Assembly (NCBI GenBank): GCA_021927905.1
Contig: BLLK01000057.1
Location: forward strand, 372,001 to 436,000
Origin: Chaetoceros tenuissimus
Taxonomy: Eukaryota > Bacillariophyta > Thalassiosirophyceae > Chaetocerotales > Chaetocerotaceae
DNA length: 64,000 nucleotides
Reading direction: 5' to 3'
Shown here: positions 1-10,085 of the stretch, one piece after another
How the letters are laid out: each line of letters opens with the position of its first letter
Numbering within the stretch: the first letter of the stretch is position 1
The notes under the pieces: model-generated
Told to the model about the DNA's origin: nothing
The model's input: the letters and a program-made list of their open reading frames with translations, nothing else
The model's database searches: none
Made by a program: the position numbers and the translations under genes

Positions 1-903
1 CTAACGTCAAGAACTGATTTTTATCAATTGATCACAACGACTTTCTTCTGTCTAGAGAAGAACGTTGCGGCTTCTCGATGAGCAGGTTCGCTACTTTTTT
101 TCCGCACTTCTCTCCACATGGTACTTTCCCGTTCTTCATCCACAAGAGGTAGCGTTACTCTAACACTCTAAAAAAGACTTAGATATGTTGCAGTATTGAT
201 TCAAGATAGAAGATCTAAAATATTTACACTCATTGTGAAGGAAAGTCAGGAACAGAAAAAATCATAACAACAGTTGTTCCGATTATTCTGCATGATTTGT
301 CCTTCCTTATTTATTTGCTGGGAATGATGTCATTGCTAGTTCTTAACGGTCGGAGCTTTATTCATTATTTCTGTTTTCATTCCTCAAAGATCCCTCCCTC
401 TAGTCTCCCTCTCGGAGAAGAAAGAGTGGAGGAAAGATAAACCGTGTGTACTACAGCTATCATTAAAATAATTCTGTGGTTCCAAATGTGTCTTGTCCTT
501 CAAACATTTCCATTATCAAAACTCCACAAGATAAAATCTTTTATTTTTTAATTCAAAATTATTGCATTAAAATCTTGAATGATCCGGAAGAGTGGAGGAA
601 AGATAAACCGTATGTACTACAGCGATAATGAAATTTTATATTTCTGTATTCCCAAATGTGTCTTATCCTTCGAATACCTACAGAACTAAATCCACAATTC
701 TTTTTAATTCAAAATTACTGTTTTTACTTTATTAAAAACTTATCTGTTCATTCCACAAAAGCCCAATAATAATATATCATCACAGAATCAAAAGCAATAC
801 CGATTTCAGAACTGAATGGATAAAAAATCTATAGCTCCATTGCAGAAACCCAAAACCTGAAACCATGTAGAAGTTAATGATACTGTTCTCCACAAACACA
901 GTT
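1..903. other. Intergenic region 3' of NRT2 with an imperfect tandem duplication
   Basis: I see no convincing coding sequence here. The notable content is a tandem duplication: a unit starting near 423 (AGAGTGGAGGAAAGATAAAC) recurs from 589, followed in both copies by a matching stretch ending in CCAAATGTGTCTT and later by TTTTTAATTCAAAATTA. The two units, roughly 423-588 and 589-745, are diverged by substitutions and small indels. The region lies downstream of the minus-strand nitrate transporter and probably includes its 3' UTR and polyadenylation region. Confidence 0.6.
423..745. repeat. Imperfect tandem repeat, two units of about 160 bp
   Basis: Two adjacent copies of about 160 bp share the start AGAGTGGAGGAAAGATAAAC (423 and 589), a middle CCAAATGTGTCTT block and an AT-rich tail TTTTTAATTCAAAATTA (near 546 and 703). 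No open frame spans them. They look like a local duplication in the 3' flank of NRT2. Confidence 0.7.
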
Positions 904-2343
904 TTAAGCGTCATCAGCAAACTCATCTCCAGCTGGAGTGCTGAGGGTAGTCTCAGCAGATCTCTGCCATGCAGCCTTAACAGCAGCGGAGTCCTCTCCT
1001 CCGATAAGGTTACGGTGATCCTTGATATTGATAAGGAAGGTAAGAACAGCAGATCCAATAATGGAGAATCCCATGATGTTGAAAGCAGTAGATGACTTTG
1101 GTAACTGACGGAAGCAAAGTCCGAAAGCAACAGCTCCGGAGTTTCCTCCAGCTCCAACAATTCCAGAGATGGATCCAGTAGCTGGTCCATCAACGTATGG
1201 AACAATTCCGTAAGTAGCTCCCTCAGCTCCCTGTACCATACAAGAGAAGACAACAAGAATGAAGATGGAAAGTCCAAGAGACTTGGTACGTGCAAAGATA
1301 AGAACCATAACTCCCTCAAGAAGGAGAAGAATCATCTGTACCCAAAGACGTCCGCGCATTCCTGACTTAGCGTTCATCTTATCAGAAAGGAATCCTCCAA
1401 GACCACGAGCGAAAAGGTTCATCCATCCAAAGATGGAAGCAATAGCAGCAGCAGACTCGGTGGTGAGGCTGAAGGTAGACTTGAAGTAGGAAGCAGAAGC
1501 ATTGTTCATGGTAAGCTCAACTCCGAAGCAACATGCGTACTGAATGAAAAGAAGCCAAGTGTTGAAGTTCATAGCTCCATCACGGAAGGAAGCAGCAGCA
1601 GATACCTCAGGCATGATTCCGTTCTCCTTCATGTCCTTGTAGTTACCCTTTGGACTATCATCAGCAATCTTGATGATGGTGTATCCGGTCAAGAATCCAA
1701 CACAAGCTGGTACAATGGAAACAGTTCTCCAAGCCATCTCAGGGGACATTCCTTGCTTGAAAAGAGGGAAAAGTACAGATCCCATAACAAGCTGAGTAAC
1801 TCCTCCTCCAAGGTTTCCCCATCCTCCACAAAGAGCATTAGCAGTTCCTACAACCTCCTTTGCGAACATGGAAGTGGACCAGTATTGACACATAACGAAA
1901 GTAGATCCTCCAAGACCAATGAAGAAACGAGTAGCAGCAAGGGTAGTAGCACTGTTTACAAGTCCGATAAGAGCACATGGAATAGAAGCAGCCATGAGTA
2001 CGGATCCCATAAGGATACGTGCTCCAAACTTATCACACATAGGTCCAAGTACGAAACGCATTACAATGGTTCCAGCGACAGAGCAAATGTTGGAGGTCCA
2101 GATATCCTGCTTGGAAATTTGAAGAGTCTCCTTTACTTCAGAAAGAAGAGGAGCAATAGCGAACCAGATGAAGAAAGCTACGAAAAAGCACCACCAAGAG
2201 CAATGGAAAGCACGCATATGTGGACGCTGGAAGTTACAGAGCTTGATCTCTGTTGCCTTGTCTCCCTGGTTAGGGTCTACAGCAACCGAGTAGGTCTTGT
2301 ACTTCTTGAATTCGTAGTCTTTTCCTTGATCAATCTCAGTCAT
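904..2343 (-). CDS. NRT2: Nitrate transporter, NRT2 / NNP family (MFS)
   Basis: Predicted high-affinity nitrate (nitrite) transporter of the major facilitator superfamily, acting at the plasma membrane in nitrate uptake. The 479-residue single-exon protein has about 12 hydrophobic segments and both nitrate signatures of the NNP family: GWGNLGGGVTQ near residue 178 in TM5 and GIVGAGGNSGAVAFG near residue 399 in TM11. The MFS loop GPMCDKFGARI follows TM2. The length fits algal NRT2, which lack the long fungal central loop. The tail is rich in Ala, Asp and Glu. Codon choice is strongly biased (TCC, GGA, GCT), as expected for an abundant nitrogen-regulated protein. The ATG at 2343 opens the frame in a plausible context. 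Family assignment is secure; nitrate regulation is inferred from family knowledge, as no specific element was recognised upstream. Confidence 0.96.
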   Translation of the reverse strand: MTEIDQGKDYEFKKYKTYSVAVDPNQGDKATEIKLCNFQRPHMRAFHCSWWCFFVAFFIWFAIAPLLSEVKETLQISKQDIWTSNICSVAGTIVMRFVLGPMCDKFGARILMGSVLMAASIPCALIGLVNSATTLAATRFFIGLGGSTFVMCQYWSTSMFAKEVVGTANALCGGWGNLGGGVTQLVMGSVLFPLFKQGMSPEMAWRTVSIVPACVGFLTGYTIIKIADDSPKGNYKDMKENGIMPEVSAAASFRDGAMNFNTWLLFIQYACCFGVELTMNNASASYFKSTFSLTTESAAAIASIFGWMNLFARGLGGFLSDKMNAKSGMRGRLWVQMILLLLEGVMVLIFARTKSLGLSIFILVVFSCMVQGAEGATYGIVPYVDGPATGSISGIVGAGGNSGAVAFGLCFRQLPKSSTAFNIMGFSIIGSAVLTFLINIKDHRNLIGGEDSAAVKAAWQRSAETTLSTPAGDEFADDA

Positions 2344-3072
2344 GGTATTTTGTGGAATTGTATTTTATGAGAAATTGAATGAGGAAAATGAACCGAGAAA
2401 AATGAATCGAGAAGAAAAGTGCTGAAGTTAGATGCCGGAAGTTTGTGAAGCGGAATGCTTTGTCACCTTTCGGAATATAAATTTTATCCAAAATGACCTG
2501 TTGTATAGGCCATTCATATCTTGTATTGAGCTAAATTCTACTTTTTACAGCAATGACACAGTCGTTTCAAATAACTTCCTCATTTTTTCGAGGAAGTTTT
2601 GTACTCACACGTATTTCAAAGGGATCAAGTGCTCAACAAGCATTTTCGATCTTCTTGAATTTTCTCATTGGAACTTCCATTGGAACTTTGAGGATCAGAA
2701 TATGTAAACTACGTAGCATCTAAGATGTCAGCACCGTGACTTGGTCGTGACTTCTATTACGTATTTATGCTTCAACAAGAATTTAGCTCATGCGTTGAAG
2801 AAAGAGAGAATAGATGAACTTCTGATCTTCTTCGTTTTTGAATACCAGTGATGCATGAATGTGGCTCCGACTGTGTTTGACGGCCTTTGCTTTTGTACCT
2901 ACTTATGTAATACAGACTGCTGAAATAACTTAGAAACCAATGTTAGAAGCTACTTAGCTGCTGTATCTATAGTTTCCTTTGAATTTCAAATCTTTTTGCC
3001 AGTACAGAGCTGATGCAAAGTCATTTCTAAAACTATACAGACATAATAGCGATTGAATGATCTCGTCTTACT
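2344..3072. other. Spacer: NRT2 upstream region and 3' end of the DENN gene
   Basis: AT-rich spacer of about 730 bp between two minus-strand genes. It should hold the NRT2 promoter and 5' UTR (just above 2343) and the 3' UTR of the gene ending at 3073. The longest open frames are short and show no recognisable protein features. I see no repeats or RNA gene. Confidence 0.5.
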
Positions 3073-6000
3073 TTATTCAACGTTAAGATATTGTTTCAAA
3101 TCATCAAATGAAAACTGTTGATACGATCTCGATGCTGTAAATACTACAGTTTCTTCATAACTTGTATCTAAAAGTCTTTTCCGAGTAGATGAAAGCAACA
3201 AAGCTTTGGTAGCACTTGAAAGATTATCACGAAGCAAATGTTCAAGCTTGAATTCTATATCTAAACCATTTCTTGATTGCAAGGTTTCATTTCTATATAC
3301 AGTAGATAGACCAACTCTTTCACATCCTTTCTTACTCGGATATACAGTTCTAATGTTGGAACTGCTTGCAAGTTCTGGGAACAATAGACACATGATTGTA
3401 GAACTATGAGAAATATCTACTTCACTTGTCCAAAGCATACATGCTACTTGAGACTTTTTCTTTTTGGATTTGATATCAATATTGAGCATTCTGTAAATAT
3501 CTTGAAGGTTGGAGTAGACTTGGAGTCGTTCATAGATTTGAATCCTTTCCAATTCCATGTCATGAGCTGATTCCAATAGAGATACGGCAAGAGAAGTTTT
3601 TGATTTTCTTTCAGCTGGAAATAGAGCCTGATTGATATTGGCTTTTGCAACAATTGCTTTCACTTTGAGAAAGGTAGCATGAACCAAGGACTTTGCAAAG
3701 CGTCCGTCTTTATCTTCGTCACGAGATGCTTTTTCAATCCCAAGTTTATTGTAAAGAGACTCTAATTCTACCTCCAAGAGTTTGTGGCTGAGAAATAATG
3801 TAATATCATGGACCATGTTGAAGCGTGATCGATAAAACATGGACGTAAATGCTCGATGCCATAGCTGTTCAATCTGCACACAATACTTTCTCTTACGCTT
3901 TAAAATAGCATCCTTTATCTTTCTTCTTTGCATGAATCCTCTAACCAATCCTTGCATCTTACAAACAATATCAATTGTAGCAAGATATCGTTTCCTTGTT
4001 CTATGCATTCTATAGGTAGCTTGGATATGCTGTATTCCCTTCTTCAAATTACTCCATCTTCTATGCACAGCCTCCTTTCTAAACCAAGAATTTCTCGTAA
4101 TAGACTTTCGTGGACCAATAGTTCCTTCCATTCCTTCAATGTAATACTTTGGAAATATTCTATGAGATATCCAAAATCGTTGAAGCTGAATCAGCATAGC
4201 CAATGACTTGATTTGTTGATTCCGTGTGTTTTCTATAATTCTTTGAGCTTGTCTCATTTCCAAAGATGTGGAATTTGTATCCCCATCCGACTTGTTGGAT
4301 TGATGTACAATCTTTTCCAATGCCCAAAGACATTCTGATATTTTTTCGTTGTCTCTTGTATTTCCATTCTTTTTAGAGTTTCTACCATTGTCTTCCTCTC
4401 GACGATTGAGTTTGGAGATGACGCCTTGTTGAACCTCAATGGATTTACGCATCATTCGTGATATTTTACTTTCTCTCATATCTGTAGTATCCAATATCTT
4501 GGCTTGACGTACATCTCCAAAGAGACTTGCATCAAGTTTATTGGGAAACTTTTCATAATGATAGCTTGATTGAAGAAGACCTGCATTACTTGGTTCTGGA
4601 GGAATGTATGTTTCGACTACCTTGGTTGACTCATCGTTGATGAAATTTGTCGGTTTCTTGCGACTTATTTTCGATCGGTTCTTCTTTGCAATAATGGAAT
4701 CATCAAATAAGCGTATATTTGGAATGTCAGGAGTAAATAACTTCTCCTCAACAAACTTTTGAAACATTTGGCTTTCAATTACATCTGCAAAGAATGATTT
4801 TGCATCCGACCCTTGAGCATGAATAAACTTTTCCTTTTGGAATTGATCCTCATGGACTCTTGTCTTTCGAATGTACTTTTCATAGTCTTGTAATAGAGAG
4901 CAATAAAAACGTAGAAAGGAGTTTCGAACTTCATTCGCATCAAACTTTGGATGGTGAGATTCCATATCTAACAAATGCTTTGGAGTTTTCAGTTTGGATG
5001 GGCTTCCCTTTGACTTTCGCACTGGTGAAACAACTTTCTTGTCTTTCCTCACGCCCTTTATGTTGAATTCATTGCTATCATAGGAACCTGCAGTTTCAGT
5101 CAATGTCCCATTATTGGCAAAGTTTATTGGCATGAGCTCTTCTGTGTCGAGAAATGCATGATCAATAGAAGCTAAGCGTGCAGCCCTTGCATTCACAGCA
5201 CTAGTGTACATGAGACGACAATACGTGGGCCTCTTTTCATTAGGCAAAATCTTTCCATCTGCAAAAGTCAATTGTCCTTTCCGATTGGATTCTGTCGGTA
5301 TATATTCTACACCAGCACAAGCCTCCAACTGTGTTTTCAATTTATTCGCATCTTTTTCAGGTAAGACTGGAGGCAATCTTCCTTCCTTATCTGCCAAATG
5401 TTCATCGTAGCCTAAATGAACAATGTCATGATCCAAATCTACAAATACAACTCCATTCGGCCGTTTATCTACTGGAAATTCATCCAAATACCTTCTATGA
5501 ATCCCCACCAAAAACGGCAATGGTGCCTCTAACAAATCAATCGCCATGGAATCCGGCAAGAGTGGAATGTAGATCCCCTGCCATGAAAATGGATACAAGA
5601 ACGAATTCAAAGTCTCACAACATGGTCCCAACAAAGCCATATGTTTGGTACACAATGCCACTCTCGTTTCTTGCATCAAACATCCCATCACCACCATCAC
5701 ATTGGATACACTTAACGATGCAAAAAGTGGTCTCACACTACAATTCAATAACGGCAACCGATTCACAGGCGGTCGAGTAATATTCATAATTTCCCGATTG
5801 TACAATTGTATCTTGACAGAAGTCTTGCCCAAAGGCGGCAATGGAATCTCACTGCAAAAATTCGCAATATATCTTTCCAAAGGCAATGGAGCTTCTACAA
5901 TCGATATATGATACAATTGCAACAAGAATTTCCTCCATATATCAAAAAATGGATATTTGGATAAAATCACCAATGCCTTGGGTAAAAAGTACATTTCTTC

Positions 6001-7533
6001 CTTTCCTGACGAAGAAGATGGTCGTTCCCCTCGATTGTACTGTTGTTGTTGTGTATATTTCATATCTATCTCCTGCAACCACGATGGTAATTTGCCCTTG
6101 TATTCCTTTTTGACAGTTTTGTAGAGTGAATCTAAATCCATGTGGGTATCGTATACATATAATGCTGCACCGTATACCTTTTGCCCTAATTCATTGGTCA
6201 ATGTAAATGTCAATAGGGATGGTTTATTGCTAGTGGATAGGGTACATCCCTGTGGAAATACAAATTGATGCAAATGTTTAGGATAGAGTTGTGTATTTTG
6301 TTGAGGGTAGACATCTGTGACTTGAGTTTGAAATTGCAATTGTTGCGGTGAGGTACATTTTAACAATACATCTTTTTTCCGTGAAGATGAAATCGATGCA
6401 GAGGTGGCATTCAAATCAATTGATCCATTGGGTGCAATGATGCAAAAACAGTCTACTAGTCGTTTCGAAGTTTCTGTTGGTTGCGGTGACTCCCATGATT
6501 TCGAATGTGAATTCCCAAGTTGTAACGAAGCACTTGTATTTGACATGGAACCTTTTAATTGTCTCTCTCCACTTCCACTCTCACTAATACTACCCTCCGC
6601 CAATGGATTTTTGGGCAGTACAAACGCCATCAATTGATATTTGGCCCTTATAAACAATTCCCTCTCCATCACACTACTCTTACTATCAGGTCGACTATGT
6701 GGATTCAAATTATATTCCAATATAGTAGTAGCAAGTGTATTACCCGCTATAGGTGCATGGACCACTACATCCACCATATCTTGACTCCAAGAGTCCAATG
6801 TAATACTCTTGACAATTTGACTTGTTAGAGATTTATGTACCTTGGCACAAGTAGTACATATAAATACCGAACTTTGTAAAGAAGCTTGTGCTTGCTGTAT
6901 ATATTGATCGACAGTACTTGATTCACTAGTAGAAATTTCCAAATCATGTGGTTTAAAATGTAAAGTATGAAGTGATGCAAAATCTTTGGCCATGATTTCT
7001 ACATTATTTGTTTCTCTATGAGAGATAGGTTCTTCTCTACTGGGATTGGAAAAGGAACAAAACATTTTGGAAAAGTCTAGTAAGAGTGCATGACAGTCGT
7101 TACAGCTTCGATTGTTTGCGTTGGATGCTAGAAATGTCAAGAGACGCTTTCTTGCATTCAATGGACTCAGTGATGAGTTGTACGATGTCGATGTTGATGT
7201 GGAGGAGGAGGAATGAATGGAAGTGTGAGTTTGACTGCTTCCTGGTCTCTTTTTGTTGATAGTATGCGATGACATTAAAATAGAAGAAGATGAAGACGTA
7301 GATCTCTTGTTGTTGACTTTGTCTTGATTCAAATGTTCCAATTCAAATCCTGATGATTCTGTTGAAGGCGAAATAATGACTGATGATGACATTGATTGTG
7401 ATGTTTCAATTGCAGGTGTTGATGGTTCTGTAGTACTAGTTGTTGATGGTGAAGTTGTTGGCTCATCATGATCATCATCATGTGTTGAATCTTCTTGATT
7501 GTTGGCTTCTTCTTTTACTTCTGATTCTGTCAT
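3073..7533 (-). CDS. ArfGAP-like / DENN domain / IQ-motif protein (1486 aa)
   Basis: Large cytosolic regulator, probably a Rab guanine-nucleotide exchange factor because of its DENN module. From the N-terminus: a Ser/Thr-rich low-complexity region (to about 135); an ArfGAP-like zinc finger split by a 78-residue insert (CNDC near 143, CTTC near 228, followed by KVHKSL and SITLDSWSQDMV); a tripartite DENN domain with uDENN around 360-480 (DCFCIIAPNG), cDENN around 515-690 (KALVILSKYPFFDIW, then LPFLVGIHRRYLDEFP) and dDENN around 870-930 (SFLRFYCSLLQDYEKYI, MFQKFVEEKLF); then basic IQ-like helices around 1110-1200 (IQHIQATYRMHRTRKRYL, MQGLVRGFMQRRKIK) suggesting calmodulin binding. The residue in the usual arginine-finger position (HR in active ArfGAPs) is Lys, so GAP activity is doubtful. 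DENN is confident; the ArfGAP call is by motif only. Confidence 0.85.
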   Translation of the reverse strand: MTESEVKEEANNQEDSTHDDDHDEPTTSPSTTSTTEPSTPAIETSQSMSSSVIISPSTESSGFELEHLNQDKVNNKRSTSSSSSILMSSHTINKKRPGSSQTHTSIHSSSSTSTSTSYNSSLSPLNARKRLLTFLASNANNRSCNDCHALLLDFSKMFCSFSNPSREEPISHRETNNVEIMAKDFASLHTLHFKPHDLEISTSESSTVDQYIQQAQASLQSSVFICTTCAKVHKSLTSQIVKSITLDSWSQDMVDVVVHAPIAGNTLATTILEYNLNPHSRPDSKSSVMERELFIRAKYQLMAFVLPKNPLAEGSISESGSGERQLKGSMSNTSASLQLGNSHSKSWESPQPTETSKRLVDCFCIIAPNGSIDLNATSASISSSRKKDVLLKCTSPQQLQFQTQVTDVYPQQNTQLYPKHLHQFVFPQGCTLSTSNKPSLLTFTLTNELGQKVYGAALYVYDTHMDLDSLYKTVKKEYKGKLPSWLQEIDMKYTQQQQYNRGERPSSSSGKEEMYFLPKALVILSKYPFFDIWRKFLLQLYHISIVEAPLPLERYIANFCSEIPLPPLGKTSVKIQLYNREIMNITRPPVNRLPLLNCSVRPLFASLSVSNVMVVMGCLMQETRVALCTKHMALLGPCCETLNSFLYPFSWQGIYIPLLPDSMAIDLLEAPLPFLVGIHRRYLDEFPVDKRPNGVVFVDLDHDIVHLGYDEHLADKEGRLPPVLPEKDANKLKTQLEACAGVEYIPTESNRKGQLTFADGKILPNEKRPTYCRLMYTSAVNARAARLASIDHAFLDTEELMPINFANNGTLTETAGSYDSNEFNIKGVRKDKKVVSPVRKSKGSPSKLKTPKHLLDMESHHPKFDANEVRNSFLRFYCSLLQDYEKYIRKTRVHEDQFQKEKFIHAQGSDAKSFFADVIESQMFQKFVEEKLFTPDIPNIRLFDDSIIAKKNRSKISRKKPTNFINDESTKVVETYIPPEPSNAGLLQSSYHYEKFPNKLDASLFGDVRQAKILDTTDMRESKISRMMRKSIEVQQGVISKLNRREEDNGRNSKKNGNTRDNEKISECLWALEKIVHQSNKSDGDTNSTSLEMRQAQRIIENTRNQQIKSLAMLIQLQRFWISHRIFPKYYIEGMEGTIGPRKSITRNSWFRKEAVHRRWSNLKKGIQHIQATYRMHRTRKRYLATIDIVCKMQGLVRGFMQRRKIKDAILKRKRKYCVQIEQLWHRAFTSMFYRSRFNMVHDITLFLSHKLLEVELESLYNKLGIEKASRDEDKDGRFAKSLVHATFLKVKAIVAKANINQALFPAERKSKTSLAVSLLESAHDMELERIQIYERLQVYSNLQDIYRMLNIDIKSKKKKSQVACMLWTSEVDISHSSTIMCLLFPELASSSNIRTVYPSKKGCERVGLSTVYRNETLQSRNGLDIEFKLEHLLRDNLSSATKALLLSSTRKRLLDTSYEETVVFTASRSYQQFSFDDLKQYLNVE

Positions 7534-8109
7534 GACTTAATAGAACACTAGTAGAGGTCGTGAATCTAGTTATATATCAAAGTAGATAGTAGAAGAAGTT
7601 ACTAGCTGCAACTAGCTAATGAGTATCTATTGAACATGTGGATCCTTCCTCTTCTTTCAATCATGCTCGATGCGTTCTTCTTCACTTTTTGCAATCTTTT
7701 TCAGTCGTGTATTCAAATGAATGAGGCTATTTGACTATTATTGATAGATGTCATGGATACATACTACGACATTTAGAAATGATCATGAGAACACTTTGGA
7801 ATTCTTTTGAGAAGGCATGTAGGGATCACGACCATCATGTTGCTATCAATAATATTTTATAAGTGCATAATAAACTCGAACGAAAAACCTAAACTCATTT
7901 AGAGCAACAACACATTGACAAATGAAAGGCGAGATGATGATGAGGCAAAAGTTCAAAACCATTGAGTCTTTTATCTCCCGACTCTCTGCGTTCTTCAAAT
8001 AGTGGGTGGCCAAACTTTAAGTAAAATTATTGTAAACATTGAATGGAACAACTGTCTCGAAAATCCAATAGATATGACAAACCCCCTGACGAACCCCCTC
8101 TCGTGTATT
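7534..8109. other. Spacer between the DENN gene and the 7TM gene
   Basis: About 580 bp of AT-rich sequence holding the upstream region of the DENN gene and the 3' flank of the next minus-strand gene. I see no gene, repeat or hairpin here. Confidence 0.5.
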
Positions 8110-9696
8110 TTACAAGAAACCTATTGGAAATGTTACCCCTGTCACATCACCATGGCCCTCCTCCTCGCATGATTTGTCTTCAAGACTAGATAGATTGAAT
8201 CGTCCAGAATCAAACAAACCCTGAGAGTCTTGAGGCACACCTCGAGGTTGCAACATGCCATGATTATTCGTATAACTTGAAATCATTCTCGAATCATCCA
8301 TAATTTTGGCATAATGAGAAGAAGAGCTTGGCTTTGACAATTCTGGATCATCCATTGCAATTGGAATTTCTCCACCGCTATATATCACCGATAAGAACCT
8401 TTCGATCCAACAAAATTGCGGATACTTTTTCTTTAGAAGCATGACTTTTGGCCGAGTGTAAATGAATATATTGAATAGACCAATGGATGGTAAAAAGAGA
8501 GACGTCACAAGAAACGTCCCTTTCCAAGTACGCAGTTTGAGGAAGGAAAGCGAGATATCGAGCACTGGACAAAAGTATGTAACAAAGAATGCGAGAATGT
8601 AGAGTCCAGACTGGTGAAAGCTTTGTTTTGTCACTTGAAACTGATGTTTCTTCAAGTCATCTTGTTGAGTTGCGTCATTGCTAACAGCCTTTTCAAGCTG
8701 ATCAGCGCTGGAATGATTGGAGGAATTTGTAGCAATAACTGCATACATTGGCTGGTGTACAGGCTCAGCTTGCTCCTGGTCAACTTCTTCTTTGCATTCT
8801 TCCTCTTCTTCGGCAATTGGTGAGATTGCAAAATGTATGTCAGACATCAAAACAGATTGAGACTGTGCTCTAGGTACCTCTTTTTCTTTGTCGGTCTTTT
8901 CGTCTTCTTTGTTCACCTCGTTTTCTTCACTAGCTAAAATGATGCTCTTTGAGACTCTGCGAATGGCAGACGAAACATTAGATGCTTTCTTACTATTCTT
9001 TCTCAACATACGTTTCGAAGTGGGCGCAAAGAGTCTCTCCTGCGTATACACATAGATTGTAAGTACAGTCAAAAGACATAGAATTCCCAGAAAGACAAGT
9101 ATCAAAGGTATATTTGTAGATAGCAACAATGTCATGATTGCATCTTCGCCTCGTTCACATGAATCATCCAGCCAGCATCCAAAAGGCTTCGGTGCAATCA
9201 TACATATCGACCCGTACCGAGAAGAATTAATTTGCTTATTGGCAAGAGCATAACACGTGAAAACAAAAGGATACAACCAAATCAAAACATGTATCCAAAC
9301 CTCTCTCTTTTGTTTGCAAAAATCTTCAGGCTTGATTTTGTACATGACTCTTTGTAAAAAGTAGTAAATCAAAAATAACGTATAAAGAGGCCCAGCGACA
9401 CTTCCTATGGTAAGAAAGGAACCGACTGCTTCACAGACCTTTTCATTTCCTCCATTGACATTCCATACTGCATCTTCTGCAATGTTTACAAAAGGTGAAA
9501 GTAAGAATCCTTGGCTTTGCATAATGTCTGCTATACTCATTCCGAATATGATGCGAGAATAAGGTGATTGGAGACCTCTAGGTGAGTTGAGAATCATGTA
9601 GGCAATCGTCGATGAACCAAGTAGAGATGTGGACGACATGACACATCTTATCACTTGAGATGCTTGAATTAGCTTGGAGGGAGCTGGGAGTGTCAT
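8110..9696 (-). CDS. Seven-transmembrane receptor-like protein (GPCR-like), copy 1
   Basis: A 528-residue protein with seven hydrophobic segments in rhodopsin-like spacing: five in the first 215 residues, a long charged third cytoplasmic loop rich in Glu, Lys and Ser, then two more, followed by a hydrophilic Ser-rich tail. The loop 1/TM2 region (SPYSRIIFGMSIADIMQS) closely resembles those of the proteins at 21704-23176 and 33950-36013, so the three form one family. Conserved Cys residues lie in the extracellular loops (VCEAVGSF; CMIAPKPFGCWLDDSC). The family resembles cAMP/glucose-type 7TM receptors, but the exact clan is not certain. The expected role is a surface receptor signalling through the third loop and tail; the ligand is unknown. 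The gene has no visible intron. Confidence 0.75.
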   Translation of the reverse strand: MTLPAPSKLIQASQVIRCVMSSTSLLGSSTIAYMILNSPRGLQSPYSRIIFGMSIADIMQSQGFLLSPFVNIAEDAVWNVNGGNEKVCEAVGSFLTIGSVAGPLYTLFLIYYFLQRVMYKIKPEDFCKQKREVWIHVLIWLYPFVFTCYALANKQINSSRYGSICMIAPKPFGCWLDDSCERGEDAIMTLLLSTNIPLILVFLGILCLLTVLTIYVYTQERLFAPTSKRMLRKNSKKASNVSSAIRRVSKSIILASEENEVNKEDEKTDKEKEVPRAQSQSVLMSDIHFAISPIAEEEEECKEEVDQEQAEPVHQPMYAVIATNSSNHSSADQLEKAVSNDATQQDDLKKHQFQVTKQSFHQSGLYILAFFVTYFCPVLDISLSFLKLRTWKGTFLVTSLFLPSIGLFNIFIYTRPKVMLLKKKYPQFCWIERFLSVIYSGGEIPIAMDDPELSKPSSSSHYAKIMDDSRMISSYTNNHGMLQPRGVPQDSQGLFDSGRFNLSSLEDKSCEEEGHGDVTGVTFPIGFL

Positions 9697-10085
9697 TTCT
9701 TCAATACTTTATTCTTTTGGATAGTTTTTCTAGAATTGTGTATGTTGTATGTTGAAGTAAATCTATGCTTGTTACTTCGGTGCGGTGATCAAAATACCGT
9801 TATCCGCGGTATTGAGAAATTCAAAAATTAGTAAGAAAATTCAAAAATAGTGATACAGTTGAAGAAAAATAGTTTGTATGCAGTTTCACTAATATCACTT
9901 TTAAGACTTTCTGCATTCCCGTTTGATGATATTAGCTTACATGTTGAATGATGTTTCTTCTTTTCTTTTTGCTTTTGAGCTTTGAGCCACATCGCCACAC
10001 CGCCAAACATGATGAGTCGAAGTATAAAAAGAAGAAGCAAGAAGTAAGGTTGAATGCACAAAACTATAGGCCATCAATAACTGCA
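9697..10085. other. Divergent spacer between the 7TM gene and the LRR pseudogene
   Basis: About 390 bp separating a minus-strand gene from a plus-strand pseudogene, so it contains two upstream regions. There is a T-rich, TTCTTCTT-type stretch near 9955 but no recognisable RNA gene. An open frame continues upstream of the pseudogene's ATG at 10086, but family comparison does not support it as coding. Confidence 0.4.

Noticed and set aside
1753-2370. 205-residue plus-strand frame opposite NRT2
   Set aside because: Shadow of the strongly codon-biased NRT2 gene; Ser/Lys-rich translation without domain features.
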